Assembly: GCA_947623455.1 (NCBI GenBank) | Contig: OX392532.1 | Coordinates: 46,317,058 to 46,381,057, forward strand | Source of the DNA: Mimachlamys varia | Taxonomy: Eukaryota; Mollusca; Bivalvia; Pectinida; Pectinidae | DNA length: 64,000 nt | Direction: 5' to 3' | Shown here: positions 42,680 to 56,426 of the stretch, piece after piece | How the letters are laid out: every line of letters starts with the position of its first letter | Position numbering within the stretch: position 1 is the first letter of the stretch | The notes under the pieces: model-generated | The model's database searches: none | What the model saw: only the letters and a program-made list of their open reading frames with translations | Told to the model about the DNA's origin: nothing | Made by a program: the position numbers and the translations under genes

Positions 42680-45600
42680 TGTTTCACAGTCAATAACAAC
42701 TATGTTTCACAGTCAATAACAACTATGTTTCACAGTCAATAACAACTATGTTTCACAGTCAATAACAACTATGTTTCACAGTCAATAACAACTATGTTTC
42801 ACAGTCAGTACCAATTATATTTCACAGTCAATAACAACTGTGTTTCACAGTCAATAACAATTATGTTTCACAGTCAATAACAACTATGATTCACAGTCAA
42901 TAACAACTATGTTTCACAGGCAGTAACAACTATATTTCACAGTCAATAACAACTATGTTTCACAGGCAGTAACAACTATGTTTCACAGTCAATAACAACT
43001 ATGTTTCACAGTCAATAACAACTATGTTTCACAGTAACAACTATGTTTCACAGTAACAACTATGTTTCACAGTCAGTACCAACTATGATTCACAGTCAAT
43101 AACAACTATGATTCACTGTCAATAACAACTATGTTTCACAGTCAGTACCAACTATGATTCACAGTCAATAACAACTATGTTTCACAGTCAGTACCAACTA
43201 TGATTCACAGTCAATAACAACTATGTTTCACAGTCAATAACAACTATGTTTCACAGCCAGTAACAACTATATTTCAGAGGCAGTAACAACTATATTTCAC
43301 AGTCAATAACAACTATGTTTCACAGTCAGTAACTACTATGTTTCACAGGCAGTAACAACTATGTTTCACAGTCAATAACAACTATGTTTCACAGTCAATA
43401 ACAACTATGTTTCACAGTAACAACTATGTTTCACAGTAACAACTATGTTTCACAGTCAGTACCAACCATGATTCACAGTCAATAACAACTATGATTCACA
43501 GTCAATAACAACTATGTTTCACAGTCAGTACCAACTATGATTCACAGTCAATAACAACTATGTTTCACAGTCAGTAACTACTATATTTCACAGTCAATAA
43601 CAACTATGTTTCACAGTAACAACTATGTTTCACAGTCAGTACCAACTATGATTCACAGTCAATAACAACTATGTTTCACAGTCAATAACAACTATGTTTC
43701 ACAGTCAGTAACAACTATATTTCACAGTCAGTAACATCTATGTTTTACAGTCAGTAACAACTACATTTCACAGTCAATAGCAACTATGTTTCACAGTCAA
43801 TAACAACTATGTTTCACAGTCAGTAACAACTATATTTCACAGTCAGTAACAACTATATTTCACAGTCAGTAACAACTATGTTTCACAGTCAGTAACAACT
43901 ATATTTCACAGTCAGTAACAACTATATATCACAGTCAATAACAACTATGTTTCACAGTCAATAACAACTATGTTTCACAGTCAGTAACAACTATATTTCA
44001 CAGTCAGTAACAACTATGTTTCACAGTCAGTAACAACTATATTTCAGAGTCAGTAACAACTATGTTTCACAGTCAATAACAACTATATTTCACAGTCAAT
44101 AACAACTATGTTTCACAGTCAGTAACAACTATATTTCAGAGTCAATAACAACTATGTTTCACAGTCAGTAACAACTATATTTCAGAGTCAGTAACAACTA
44201 TGTTTCACAGTCAATAACAACTATGTTTCACAGTCAGTAACAACTATGTTTCACAGTCAGTAACAACTATATTTCAGAGTCAATAACAACTATGTTTCAC
44301 AGTCAGTAACAACTATATTTCACAGTCAATAACAACTATGTTTCACAGTCAGTAACAACTATGTTTCACAGTCAATAACAACTATGTTTCACAGTCAGTA
44401 ACAACTACGTTTCACAGTCAATTGCAACTATGTTTCACAGTCAGTAACAACTATATTTCAGAGTCAATATTAACTATGTTTCACAGTCAGTAACAACTAT
44501 GTTTCACAGTCAATAACAACTATGTTTCACAGTCAGTAACAACTATGTTTCACAGTCAGTAACAACTATGTTTCACAGTCAGTAACAACTATGTTTCACA
44601 GTCAGTAACAACTATGTTTCACAGTCAATAACAACTATGTTTCACAGTCAATAACAACTATATTTCAGAGTCAATAACAACTATGTTTCACAGTCAGTAA
44701 CAACTATATTTCAGAGTCAATAACAACTATGTTTCACAGTCAATAACAACTATGTTTCACAGTCAATAACAACTATGTTTCACAGTCAATAACAACTATG
44801 TTTCACAGTCAATAACAACTATGTTTCACAGTCAATAACAACTATGTTTCACAGTCAATAACAACTATGTTTCACAGTCAGTACCAATTATATTTCACAG
44901 TCAATAACAACTATGTTTCACAGTCAATAACAACTATGTTTCACAGGCAGTAACAACTATATTTCACAGTCAATAACAACTATGTTTCACAGTCAATAAC
45001 AACTATGTTTCACAGTCAATAACAACTATGTTTCACAGTCAATAACAACTATGTTTCACAGTCAATAACAACTATGTTTCACAGTCAATAACAACTATGT
45101 TTCACAGTCAGTACCAATTATATTTCACAGTCAATAACAACTGTGTTTCACAGTCAATAACAACTATGTTTCACAGTCAATAACAACTATGATTCACAGT
45201 CAATAACAACTATGTTTCACAGGCAGTAACAACTATATTTCACAGTCAATAACAACTATGTTTCACAGGCAGTAACAACTATGTTTCACAGTCAATAACA
45301 ACTATGTTTCACAGTCAATAACAACTATGTTTCACAGTAACAACTATGTTTCACAGTAACAACTATGTTTCACAGTCAGTACCAACTATGATTCACAGTC
45401 AATAACAACTATGATTCACTGTCAATAACAACTATGTTTCACAGTCAGTACCAACTATGATTCACAGTCAATAACAACTATGTTTCACAGTCAGTACCAA
45501 CTATGATTCACAGTCAATAACAACTATGTTTCACAGTCAATAACAACTATGTTTCACAGCCAGTAACAACTATATTTCAGAGGCAGTAACAACTATATTT

Positions 45601-47285
45601 CACAGTCAATAACAACTATGTTTCACAGTCAGTAACTACTATGTTTCACAGGCAGTAACAACTATGTTTCACAGTCAATAACAACTATGTTTCACAGTCA
45701 ATAACAACTATGTTTCACAGTAACAACTATGTTTCACAGTAACAACTATGTTTCACAGTCAGTACCAACTATGATTCACAGTCAATAACAACTATGATTC
45801 ACAGTCAATAACAACTATGTTTCACAGTCAGTACCAACTATGATTCACAGTCAATAACAACTATGTTTCACAGTCAGTAACTACTATATTTCACAGTCAA
45901 TAACAACTATGTTTCACAGTAACAACTATGTTTCACAGTCAGTACCAACTATGATTCACAGTCAATAACAACTATGTTTCACAGTCAATAACAACTATGT
46001 TTCACAGTCAGTAACAACTATATTTCACAGTCAGTAACATCTATGTTTTACAGTCAGTAACAACTACATTTCACAGTCAATAGCAACTATGTTTCACAGT
46101 CAATAACAACTATGTTTCACAGTCAGTAACAACTATATTTCACAGTCAGTAACAACTATATTTCACAGTCAGTAACAACTATGTTTCACAGTCAGTAACA
46201 ACTATATTTCACAGTCAGTAACAACTATATATCACAGTCAATAACAACTATGTTTCACAGTCAATAACAACTATGTTTCACAGTCAGTAACAACTATATT
46301 TCACAGTCAGTAACAACTATGTTTCACAGTCAGTAACAACTATATTTCAGAGTCAGTAACAACTATGTTTCACAGTCAATAACAACTATATTTCACAGTC
46401 AATAACAACTATGTTTCACAGTCAGTAACAACTATATTTCAGAGTCAATAACAACTATGTTTCACAGTCAGTAACAACTATATTTCAGAGTCAGTAACAA
46501 CTATGTTTCACAGTCAATAACAACTATGTTTCACAGTCAGTAACAACTATGTTTCACAGTCAGTAACAACTATATTTCAGAGTCAATAACAACTATGTTT
46601 CACAGTCAGTAACAACTATATTTCACAGTCAATAACAACTATGTTTCACAGTCAGTAACAACTATGTTTCACAGTCAATAACAACTATGTTTCACAGTCA
46701 GTAACAACTACGTTTCACAGTCAATTGCAACTATGTTTCACAGTCAGTAACAACTATATTTCAGAGTCAATATTAACTATGTTTCACAGTCAGTAACAAC
46801 TATGTTTCACAGTCAATAACAACTATGTTTCACAGTCAGTAACAACTATGTTTCACAGTCAGTAACAACTATGTTTCACAGTCAGTAACAACTATGTTTC
46901 ACAGTCAGTAACAACTATGTTTCACAGTCAATAACAACTATGTTTCACAGTCAATAACAACTATATTTCACAGTCAATAACAACTATGTTTCACAGTCAG
47001 TAACAACTATATTTCAGAGTCAATAACAACTATGTTTCACAGTCAGTAACAACTATGTTTCACAGTCAATAACAACTATGTTTCACAGTCAGTAACAACT
47101 ATATTTCACAGTCAATAACAACTATGATTCACAGTCAATAACAACTATGTTTCACAGTCAGTAACAACTATGTTTCCCAGTCAATAACAACTATATTTCA
47201 CAGTCAGTAACAACTATGTTTCACAGTCAATAACAACTATGTTTCACAGTCAGTAACAACTATATTTCAGAGTCAGTAACAACTA
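42680..47285 (+). repeat. 2,303-bp tandem duplication within the satellite
   Basis: GTACCAATTATAT at 42808 and 45111, GTAACATCTATG at 43731 and 46034, and AATTGCAAC at 44420 and 46723 are all 2,303 bp apart. A further 10-unit (230-bp) duplication is nested inside (GTACCAATTAT at 44881 and 45111). Confidence 0.78.
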
Positions 47286-50200
47286 TGTTTCACAGTCAGT
47301 AACAACTATATTTCACAGTCAATAACAACTATATTTCACAGTCAATAATAACTATGTTTCACAGTCAGTAACAACTATATTTCAGAGTCAGTAACAACTA
47401 TGTTTCACAGTCAGTACCAATTATGATTCACAGTCAATAACAACTATGTTTCACAGTCAGTAACAACTATATTTCACAGTCAATAACAACTATATTTCAC
47501 AGTCAATAACAACTATGATTCACAGTCAATAACAACTATGTTTCACAGTCAGTAACAACTATGTTTCACAGTCAATAACAACTATATTTCACAGTCAGTA
47601 ACAACTATGTTTCACAGTCAATAACAACTATGTTTCACAGTCAGTAACAACTATATTTCAGAGTCAGTAACAACTATGTTTCACAGTCAGTAACAACTAT
47701 ATTTCACAGTCAATAATAACTATGTTTCACAGTCAGTAACAACTATATTTCAGAGTCAGTAACAACTATGTTTCACAGTCAGTACCAATTATGATTCACA
47801 GTCAATAACAACTATGTTTCACAGTCAATAACAACTATATTTCACAGTCAATAACAACTATATTTCACAGTCAATAACAACTATGTTTCACAGTCCGTAA
47901 CAACTATATTTCACAGTCAATAACAACTATGTTTCACAGTCCGTAACAACTATGTTTCACAGTCAGTACCAATTATGATTCACAGTCAATAACAACTATG
48001 TTTCACAGTCAATAACAACTATGTTTCACAGTCAATAACAACTATATTTCACAGTCAATAACAACTATGTTTCACAGTCAGTAACAACTATATTTCACAG
48101 TCAGTAACAACTATATTTCACTGTCAATAACAACTATGTTTCACAGTCAATAACAACTATGTTTCACAGTCAATAACAATTATATTTCACAGTCAGTAAC
48201 AACTATATTTCACAGTCAATAACAACTATGTTTCACAGCCAGTAACAACTATGTTTCACAGTCAGTAACAACTATATTTCACAGTCAGTAACAACTATGT
48301 TTCACAGGCAGTAACAACTATGTTTCACAGTCAGTAACAACTATGTTTCACAGTCAATAACAACTATATTTCACAGTCAGTAACAACTATGTTTCACAGT
48401 CAATAACAACTATGTTTCACAGTCAGTAATAACTATGTTTCACAGTCAATAATAACTATGTTTCACAGTCAATAACAACTATGTTTCACAGTCAATAACA
48501 ACTATGTTTCACAGTCAATAACAACTATGTTTCACAGTCAATAACAACTATGTTTCACAGTCAGTAACAACTATGTTTCACAGTCAATAACAACTATGTT
48601 TCACAGTCAGTAACAACTTTATTTCACAGTCAGTAACAACTATATTTCACAGTCAATAACAACTATATTTCACAGTCAGTAACAACTATGTTTCACAGTC
48701 AATAACAACTATATTTCACAGTCAGTAACAACTATATTTCACAGTCAGTAACAACTATATTTCACAGTCAATAACAACTATGTTTCACAGTCAGTAACAA
48801 CTATATTTCACAGTCAGTAACAACTATATTTCACAGTCAATAACAACTATGTTTCACAGTCAATAACAACTATGTTTCACAGTCAATAATAACTATGTTT
48901 CACAGTCAATAACAACTATGTTTCACAGTCAATAACAACTATGTTTCACAGTCAATAACAACTATGTTTCACAGTCAATAACAACTATGTTTCACAGTCA
49001 GTAACAGCTATGTTTCACAGTCAATGACAACTATGTTTCACAGTCAATAACAACTATGTTTCACAGTAACAACTATGTTTCACAGTAACAACTATGTTTC
49101 ACAGTAACAACTATGTTTCACAGTCACTAACAACTATGATTCACAGTCAATAACAACTATGATTCACAGTCAATAACAACTATGTTTCACAGTCAGTACC
49201 AACTATGATTCACAGTCACTAACAACTATGATTCACAGTCAATAACAACTATGATTCACAGTCAATAACAACTATGTTTCACAGTCAATAACAACTATGT
49301 TTCACAGTAACAACTATGTTTCACAGTAACAACTATGTTTCACAGTTACAACTATGTTTCACAGTCACTAACAACTATGATTCACAGTCAATAACAACTA
49401 TGATTCACAGTCAATAACAACTATGTTTCACAGTCAGTACCAACTATGATTCACAGTCACTAACAACTATGATTCACAGTCAATAACAACTATGATTCAC
49501 AGTCAATAACAACTATGTTTCACAGTCAGTACCAACTATGATTCACAGTCAATAACAACTATGATTCACAGTCAATAACAACTATGTTTCACAGTCAGTA
49601 CCAACTATGATTCACAGTCAATGACAACTATGATTCACAGTCAATAACAACTATGTTTCACAGTCATTACCAACTATGATTCACAGTCAATAACAACTAT
49701 GTTTCACAGTCAGTAACAACTATGATTCACAGTCAATAACAACTATATTTCACAGTCAATAACAACTATGTTTCACAGTCAGTAACAACTATGTTTCACA
49801 GTAACAACTATGTTTCACAGTCAGTAACAACTATATTTCACAGTCAATAACAACTATGTTTCACAGTCAATAACAACTATGTTTCACAGTCAGTAACAAC
49901 TATATTTCACAGTCAATAACAACTATGTTTCACAGTCAATAACAACCAAGTTTCACAGTCAGTAACAACTATGATTCACTGTCAATAACAACTATATTTC
50001 ACAGTCAATAACAACTATGTTTCACAGTCAATAACAACTATGTTTCACAGGCAGTAACAACTATATTTCACAGTCAATAACAACTATGTTTCACAGTCAA
50101 TAACAACTATGTTTCACAGTCAATAACAACTATGTTTCACAGTCAATAACAACTATGTTTCACAGTCAATAACAACTATGTTTCACAGTCAATAACAACT

Positions 50201-53200
50201 ATGTTTCACAGTCAGTACCAATTATATTTCACAGTCAATAACAACTGTGTTTCACAGTCAATAACAACTATGTTTCACAGTCAATAACAACTATGATTCA
50301 CAGTCAATAACAACTATGTTTCACAGGCAGTAACAACTATATTTCACAGTCAATAACAACTATGTTTCACAGGCAGTAACAACTATGTTTCACAGTCAAT
50401 AACAACTATGTTTCACAGTCAATAACAACTATGTTTCACAGTAACAACTATGTTTCACAGTAACAACTATGTTTCACAGTCAGTACCAACTATGATTCAC
50501 AGTCAATAACAACTATGATTCACTGTCAATAACAACTATGTTTCACAGTCAGTACCAACTATGATTCACAGTCAATAACAACTATGTTTCACAGTCAGTA
50601 CCAACTATGATTCACAGTCAATAACAACTATGTTTCACAGTCAATAACAACTATGTTTCACAGTCAGTAACAACTATATTTCACAGTCAGTAACATCTAT
50701 GTTTTACAGTCAGTAACAACTACATTTCACAGTCAATAGCAACTATGTTTCACAGTCAATAACAACTATGTTTCACAGTCAATAACAACTATATTTCACA
50801 GTCAGTAACAACTATATTTCACAGTCAGTAACAACTATGTTTCACAGTCAGTAACAACTATATTTCACAGTCAGTAACAACTATATATCACAGTCAATAA
50901 CAACTATGTTTCACAGTCAATAACAACTATGTTTCACAGTCAGTAACAACTATATTTCACAGTCAGTAACAACTATATTTCACAGTCAGTAATAACTATA
51001 TTTCACAGTCAGTAACAACTATGTTTCACAGTCAGTAACAACTATGTTTCACAGTCAATAACAACTATGTTTCACAGTCAATAACAACTATGTTTCACAG
51101 TCAGTAACAACTATATTTCACAGTCAGTAACAACTATGTTTCACAGTCAATAACAACTATGTTTCACAGTCAGTAACAACTATGTTTCACAGTCAGTAAC
51201 AACTATATTTCAGAGTCAGTAACAACTATGTTTCACAGTCAGTAACAACTATATTTCAGAGTCAGTAACAACTATGTTTCACAGTCAGTACCAATTATGA
51301 TTCACAGTCAATAACAACTATGTTTCACAGTCAATAACAACTATGTTTAACAATCAATAACAACTATGTTTCACAGGCAGTAACAACTATATATCACAGT
51401 CAGTAACAACTATATATCACAGTCAGTAACAACTATATATCACAGTCAATAACAACTATGTTTCACAGTCAGTACCAATTATGATTCACAGTCAATAACA
51501 ACTATGTTTCACAGTCAATAACAACTATGTTTCACAGTCAATAACAACTATGTTTCACAGTCAATAACAACTATGTTTCACAGTCAATAACAACTATGTT
51601 TCACAGTCAGTACCAATTATGTTTCACAGTCAATAACAACTATGTTTCACAGTCAATAACAACTATGTTTCACAGTCAATAACAACTATGATTCACAGTC
51701 AATAACAACTATGTTTCACAGTCAGTACCAATTATGATTCACAGTCAATAACAACTATGTTTCACAGTCAGTAACAACTATGTTTCACAGTCAATAACAA
51801 CTATGTTTCACAGTCAATAACAACTATGTTTCAGAGGCAGTAACAACTATATTTCACAGTCAATAACAACTATGTTTCACAGTCAGTAACAACTATGTTT
51901 CACAGTCAGTAACAACTATATTTCACAGTCAGTAACAACTATATTTCAGAGTCAGTAACAACTATGTTTCACAGGCAGTAACAACTATGTTTCACAGTCA
52001 ATAACAACTATGATTCACAGTCAATAACAACTATATTTCACAGTCAATAACAACTATGTTTCACAGTCAGTAACAACTATGTTTCACAGTCAGTAACAAC
52101 TATGTTTCACAGTCAGTAACAACTATGTTTCAAAGGCAGTAACAACTATATTTCAAAGTCAATAACAACTATGTTTCACAGGCAGTAACAACTATGTTTC
52201 ACAGTCAATAACAACTATGATTCACAGTCAATAACAACTATATTTCACAGTCAATAACAACTATGTTTCACAGCCAGTAACAACTATGTTTCACAGTCAG
52301 TAACAACTATATTTCACACTCAGTAACATCTATGTTTTACAGTCAGTAACAACTACGTTTCACAGTCAATAGCAACTATGTTTCACAGTAACAACTATGT
52401 TTCACAGTCAATAACAACTATGTTTCACAGTCAATAACAACTACCGTATGTTTCACAGTCAATAACAACTATGTTTCACAGTCAATAACAACTATGTTTC
52501 ACAGTCAATAACAACTACCGTATGTTTCACAGTCAGTAACAACTATGTTTCACAGTCAATAACAACTATATTTCACAGTCAATAACAACTATGTTTCACA
52601 GTCAATAACAACTATGTTTCACAGTCAATAACAACTATGTTTAACAATCAATAACAACTATGTTTCACAGGCAGTAACAACTGTTTCACAGCCAGTAACA
52701 ACTATATTTCACAGTCAGTAACAACTATGTTTCACAGTCAATAACAACTATGATTCACAGTCACTAACAACTATGATTCACAGTCAATAACAACTATGTT
52801 TCACAGTCAGTACCAACTATGATTCACAGTCAGTAACATCTATGTTTTACAGTCAATAACAACTACGTTTCACAGTCAATAACAACTATGTTTCACAGTC
52901 AGTAACAACTATATTTCACAGTCAATAACAACTATGTTTCACAGTCAATAACAACTATGTTTCACAGTCAGTAACAACTATGTTTCACAGTCAGTAACAA
53001 CTATGTTTCACAGTCAGTAACAACTATATTTCAGAGTCAGTAACAACTATGTTTCACAGTCAGTAACAACTATATTTCAGAGTCAGTAACAACTATATTT
53101 CACAGTCAGTACCAATTATGATTCACAGTCAATAACAACTATGTTTCACTGTCAATAACAACTATGTTTAACAATCAATAACAACTATGTTTCACAGGCA

Positions 53201-54333
53201 GTAACAACTATATATCACAGTCAGTAACAACTATATATCACAGTCAGTAACAACTATATATCACAGTCAATAACAACTATGTTTCACAGTCAGTACCAAT
53301 TATGATTCACAGTCAATAACAACTATGTTTCACAGTCAATAACAACTATGTTTCACAGTCAATAACAACTATGTTTCACAGTCAATAACAACTATGTTTC
53401 ACAGTCAATAACAACTATGTTTCACAGTCAGTACCAATTATGTTTCACAGTCAATAACAACTATGTTTCACAGTCAATAACAACTATGTTTCACAGTCAA
53501 TAACAACTATGATTCACAGTCAATAACAACTATGTTTCACAGTCAGTACCAATTATGATTCACAGTCAATAACAACTATGTTTCACAGTCAGTAACAACT
53601 ATGTTTCACAGTCAATAACAACTATGTTTCACAGTCAATAACAACTATGTTTCAAAGGCAGTAACAACTATATTTCACAGTCAATAACAACTATGATTCA
53701 CAGTCAATAACAACTATGTTTCACAGTCAGTACCAATTATGATTCACAGTCAATAACAACTATGTTTCACAGTCAGTAACAACTATATTTCACAGTCAAT
53801 AACAACTATGTTTCACAGTCAATAACAACTATGTTTCACAGTCAATAACAACTATGTTTCACAGTAACAACTATGTTTCACTAGCAGTAACAACTATGTT
53901 TCACAGTCAGTAACAACTATGTTTCACAGCCAGTAACAACTATATTTCAGGGGCAGTAACGACTATATTTCACAGTCAATAACAACTATGTTTCACAGTC
54001 AGTACCAACTATGATTCACAGTCAGTAACATCTATGTTTTACAGTCAATAACAACTATGTTTCACAGTCAATAACAACTATGTTTCACAGGCAGTAACAA
54101 CTATATTTCACAGTCAGTAACAACTATGTTTCACAGTCAATAACAACTATGTTTCACAGTCAGTAACAACTATGTTTCACAGTACCAACTATGATTCACA
54201 GCCAGTAACAACTATGTTTCACAGGCAGTAACAACTATATTTCACAGTCAGTAACAACTATGTTTCACAGTCAGTAACAACTATGTTTCACAGTCAGTAA
54301 CAACTATGTTTCACAGTAACAACTATGTTTCAG

Positions 54334-54396
54334 TTATTCGGTGTGGCGTCACATTGCCTGCAACAAACTGCATCTGACAGAAGACCTGGCCTGGAT
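54334..54396 (+). CDS. TBCCD1: TBCCD1 coding exon 3 (WRHIAC block)
   Basis: This 63-base exon starts immediately after the satellite. The acceptor TATGTTTCAG (ending 54333) is the tail of the last 23-bp satellite unit, with CACAG shortened to CAG. In the phase left by exon 2 it reads NYSVWRHIACNKLHLTEDLAW, the most conserved part of the N-terminal region. The exon ends in AT, and the donor GGAT|GTAAGTAAC at 54397 is also the first member of a 35-bp tandem repeat that copies this junction. Missing this donor would give ATG then TAA, an immediate stop. Confidence 0.9.
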
Positions 54397-55715
54397 GTAA
54401 GTAACACTTTACAGTTCCTAGACTGAGGGATGTAAGTAACACCTCACAGTTACTAGACTGAGGGATGTAAGTAAGGCCTCACAGTTCCTAGACTGAGGGA
54501 TGTCAGTAACACCTCACAGTTCCTATACTGAGGGATGTAAGTAACACCTCACAGTTCCTTGACTGAGGGATGTCAGTAACACCTCACAGTTTCTATACTG
54601 AGGGATGTAAGTAACACCTCACAGTTCCTAGACTGAGGGATGTAAGTAACACCTTACAGTTCCTAGACTGAGGGATGTAAGTAACACCTCACAGTTTCTA
54701 GGTTGAGGGATGTAAGTAACACCTCACAGTTCCTAGACTGAGGGATGTAAGTAACACCTCACAGTTCCTAGACTGAAGGATGTAAGTAACACCTTACAGT
54801 TCCTAGACTGAGGGATGTAAGTAACACCCCACAGTTCCTAGACTGATGGATGTAAGTAACACCTCACAGTTCCTTGGTTGAGGGATGTAAGTAACACCTC
54901 ACAGTTCCTAGGCTGAGGGATGTAAGTAACACCTCACAGTTCCTAGACGGAGGGATGTAAGTAACACCTCACAGTTCCTAGACTGAGGGATGTAAGTAAC
55001 ACCTCACAGTTCCTAGGCTGAGGGATGTAAGTAACACCTCACAGTTCCTAGACTGAGGGATGTAAGTAACACTTCACAGTTCCTAGACTGAGGGATGTAA
55101 GTAACACCTCACAGTTCCTAGACTGAGGGATGTAAGTAACACCTCACAGTTCCTAGACTGAGGGATGTAAGTAACACCCCACAGTTCCTAAGCTGAGGGA
55201 TGTAAGTAACACCTCACAGTTCCTAGACTGATGGATGTAGGTAACACTTCACAGTTCCTATACTGAGGGATGTAAGTAACACCTCACAGTTCCTAGACTG
55301 AGGGATGAAAGTAACACCTCACAGTTCCTATACTGAGGGATGAAAGTAACACCTCACAGTTCCTAGACTGAGGGATGTAAGTAACACCCCACAGTTCCTA
55401 GACTGAGGGATGTAAGTAACACCCCACAGTTCCTAGACTGAGGGATGTAAGTAACACCTCACAGTTCCTAGACTGAGGGATGTAAGTAACACCTCACAGT
55501 TTCTATACTGAGGGATGTAAGTAACACCTCACAGTTCCTAGACTGATGGATGTAGGTAACACTTCACAGTTCCTAAGCTGAGGGATGTAAGTAACACCTC
55601 ACAGTTCCTAGACTGAGGGATGTAAGTAACACCTCACAGTTCCTAGACTGAGGGATGTAAGTAACACCTCACAGTTCCTAGACTGAGGGATGTAAGTAAC
55701 ACCTCATAGTTCCTA
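54387..55715 (+). repeat. 35-bp tandem repeat copying the exon 3 donor, about 38 copies
   Basis: Units of 35 bp contain GGGATGTAAGTAACACCTCA, then CAGTTCCTAGACTGA. The first GTAAGTAAC (54397) is the donor of TBCCD1 exon 3, and the next is exactly 35 bp on (54432). Nearly every unit keeps GGAT|GTAAGTAAC, so intron 3 opens with dozens of strong donor look-alikes in sense orientation. Changes are point substitutions only (GTCAGT, GAAAGT and GTAGGT in a few units). Confidence 0.93.
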
Positions 55716-55817
55716 AACTGGCTCCAACCCCCCATAATTTGCCCATTTTTTCAGTTGAAAGCTATTGCAGCTTTAATTATCACGATTAGTGACACAGGGC
55801 CTTTGTACCTCTTGTTG
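55716..55817 (+). other. short unique spacer in TBCCD1 intron 3
   Basis: About 100 bases separate the 35-bp and 50-bp arrays. It contains TTTTTTCAG and CTATTGCAG, acceptor-like strings, but no open continuation of the TBCCD1 frame. Confidence 0.5.
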
Positions 55818-56426
55818 TAAATGTTTCTTGGGATGACAAGTAAATATGTAACACTGTATACCATGGTGTTTAGGTACTTGGGACAACAAGTAAATATGTA
55901 ACATTGTATACCATGGTGTTTAGGTACTTGGGACGACAGGTAAATATGTAACATTGTATACCATGGTGTTTAGGTACTTGGGACGACAGGTAAATATGTA
56001 ACATTGTATACCATGGTGTTTAGGTACTTGGGATGACAAGTAAATATGTAACATTGTATACCATGGTGTTTAGGTACTTGGGACGACAGGTAAATATGTA
56101 ACATTGTATACCATGGTGTTTAGGTACTTGGGACGACAGGTAAATATGTAACATTGTATACCATGGTGTTTAGGTACTTGGGATGACAAGTAAATATGTA
56201 ACATTGTATACCATGGTGTTTAGGTACTTGGGACGACAGGTAAATATGTAACATTGTATACCATGGTGTTTAGGTACTTGGGACGACAGGTAAATATGTA
56301 ACATTGTATACCATGGTGTTTAGGTACTTGGGACGACAGGTAAATATGTAACATTGTATACCATGGTGTTTAGGTACTTGGGACGTCAGGTAAATATGTA
56401 ACATTGTATGCCATGGTGTTTAGGTA
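55818..56426 (+). repeat. 50-bp tandem repeat copying the exon 4 acceptor, 12 copies
   Basis: Units of exactly 50 bp contain ATGTAACATTGTATACCATG, GTGTTTAG, GTACTTGGGAC and GACAGGTAAAT. TTTAG ends at 55873 and every 50 bp after that to 56423, the real acceptor of exon 4. The repeat crosses the splice junction by six bases (GTACTT). Each unit also holds CAG|GTAAAT, a donor look-alike 16 bases after the TTTAG. Confidence 0.93.

Larger units (their letters stand above)
7200..54333 (+). repeat. 47-kb satellite of a 23-bp unit (about 2,000 copies) inside TBCCD1 intron 2
   Basis: The unit begins AGTCAGTAACAAC and ends TATGTTTCAC. The main variants are AATAAC for AGTAAC, TATATTTCAC, TATGATTCAC, GGCAG for GTCAG, CAGAG for CACAG and AGTACCAAC. 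Shorter 19-bp units lack the TCAG/TCAA tetranucleotide. No foreign insertion is visible from end to end. The unit length is not a multiple of three and it contains TAA, so no long open frame exists on either strand. The left edge abuts the hairpin-headed element; the right edge supplies the acceptor of TBCCD1 exon 3. Each full unit carries TTTCACAG on the sense strand. There are no spacers, so this is not a CRISPR array. Confidence 0.97.

Noticed and set aside
7200..54333. CRISPR-like regular repeat
   Set aside because: Units are contiguous with no unique spacers, there are no cas genes, and the setting is a eukaryotic intron.
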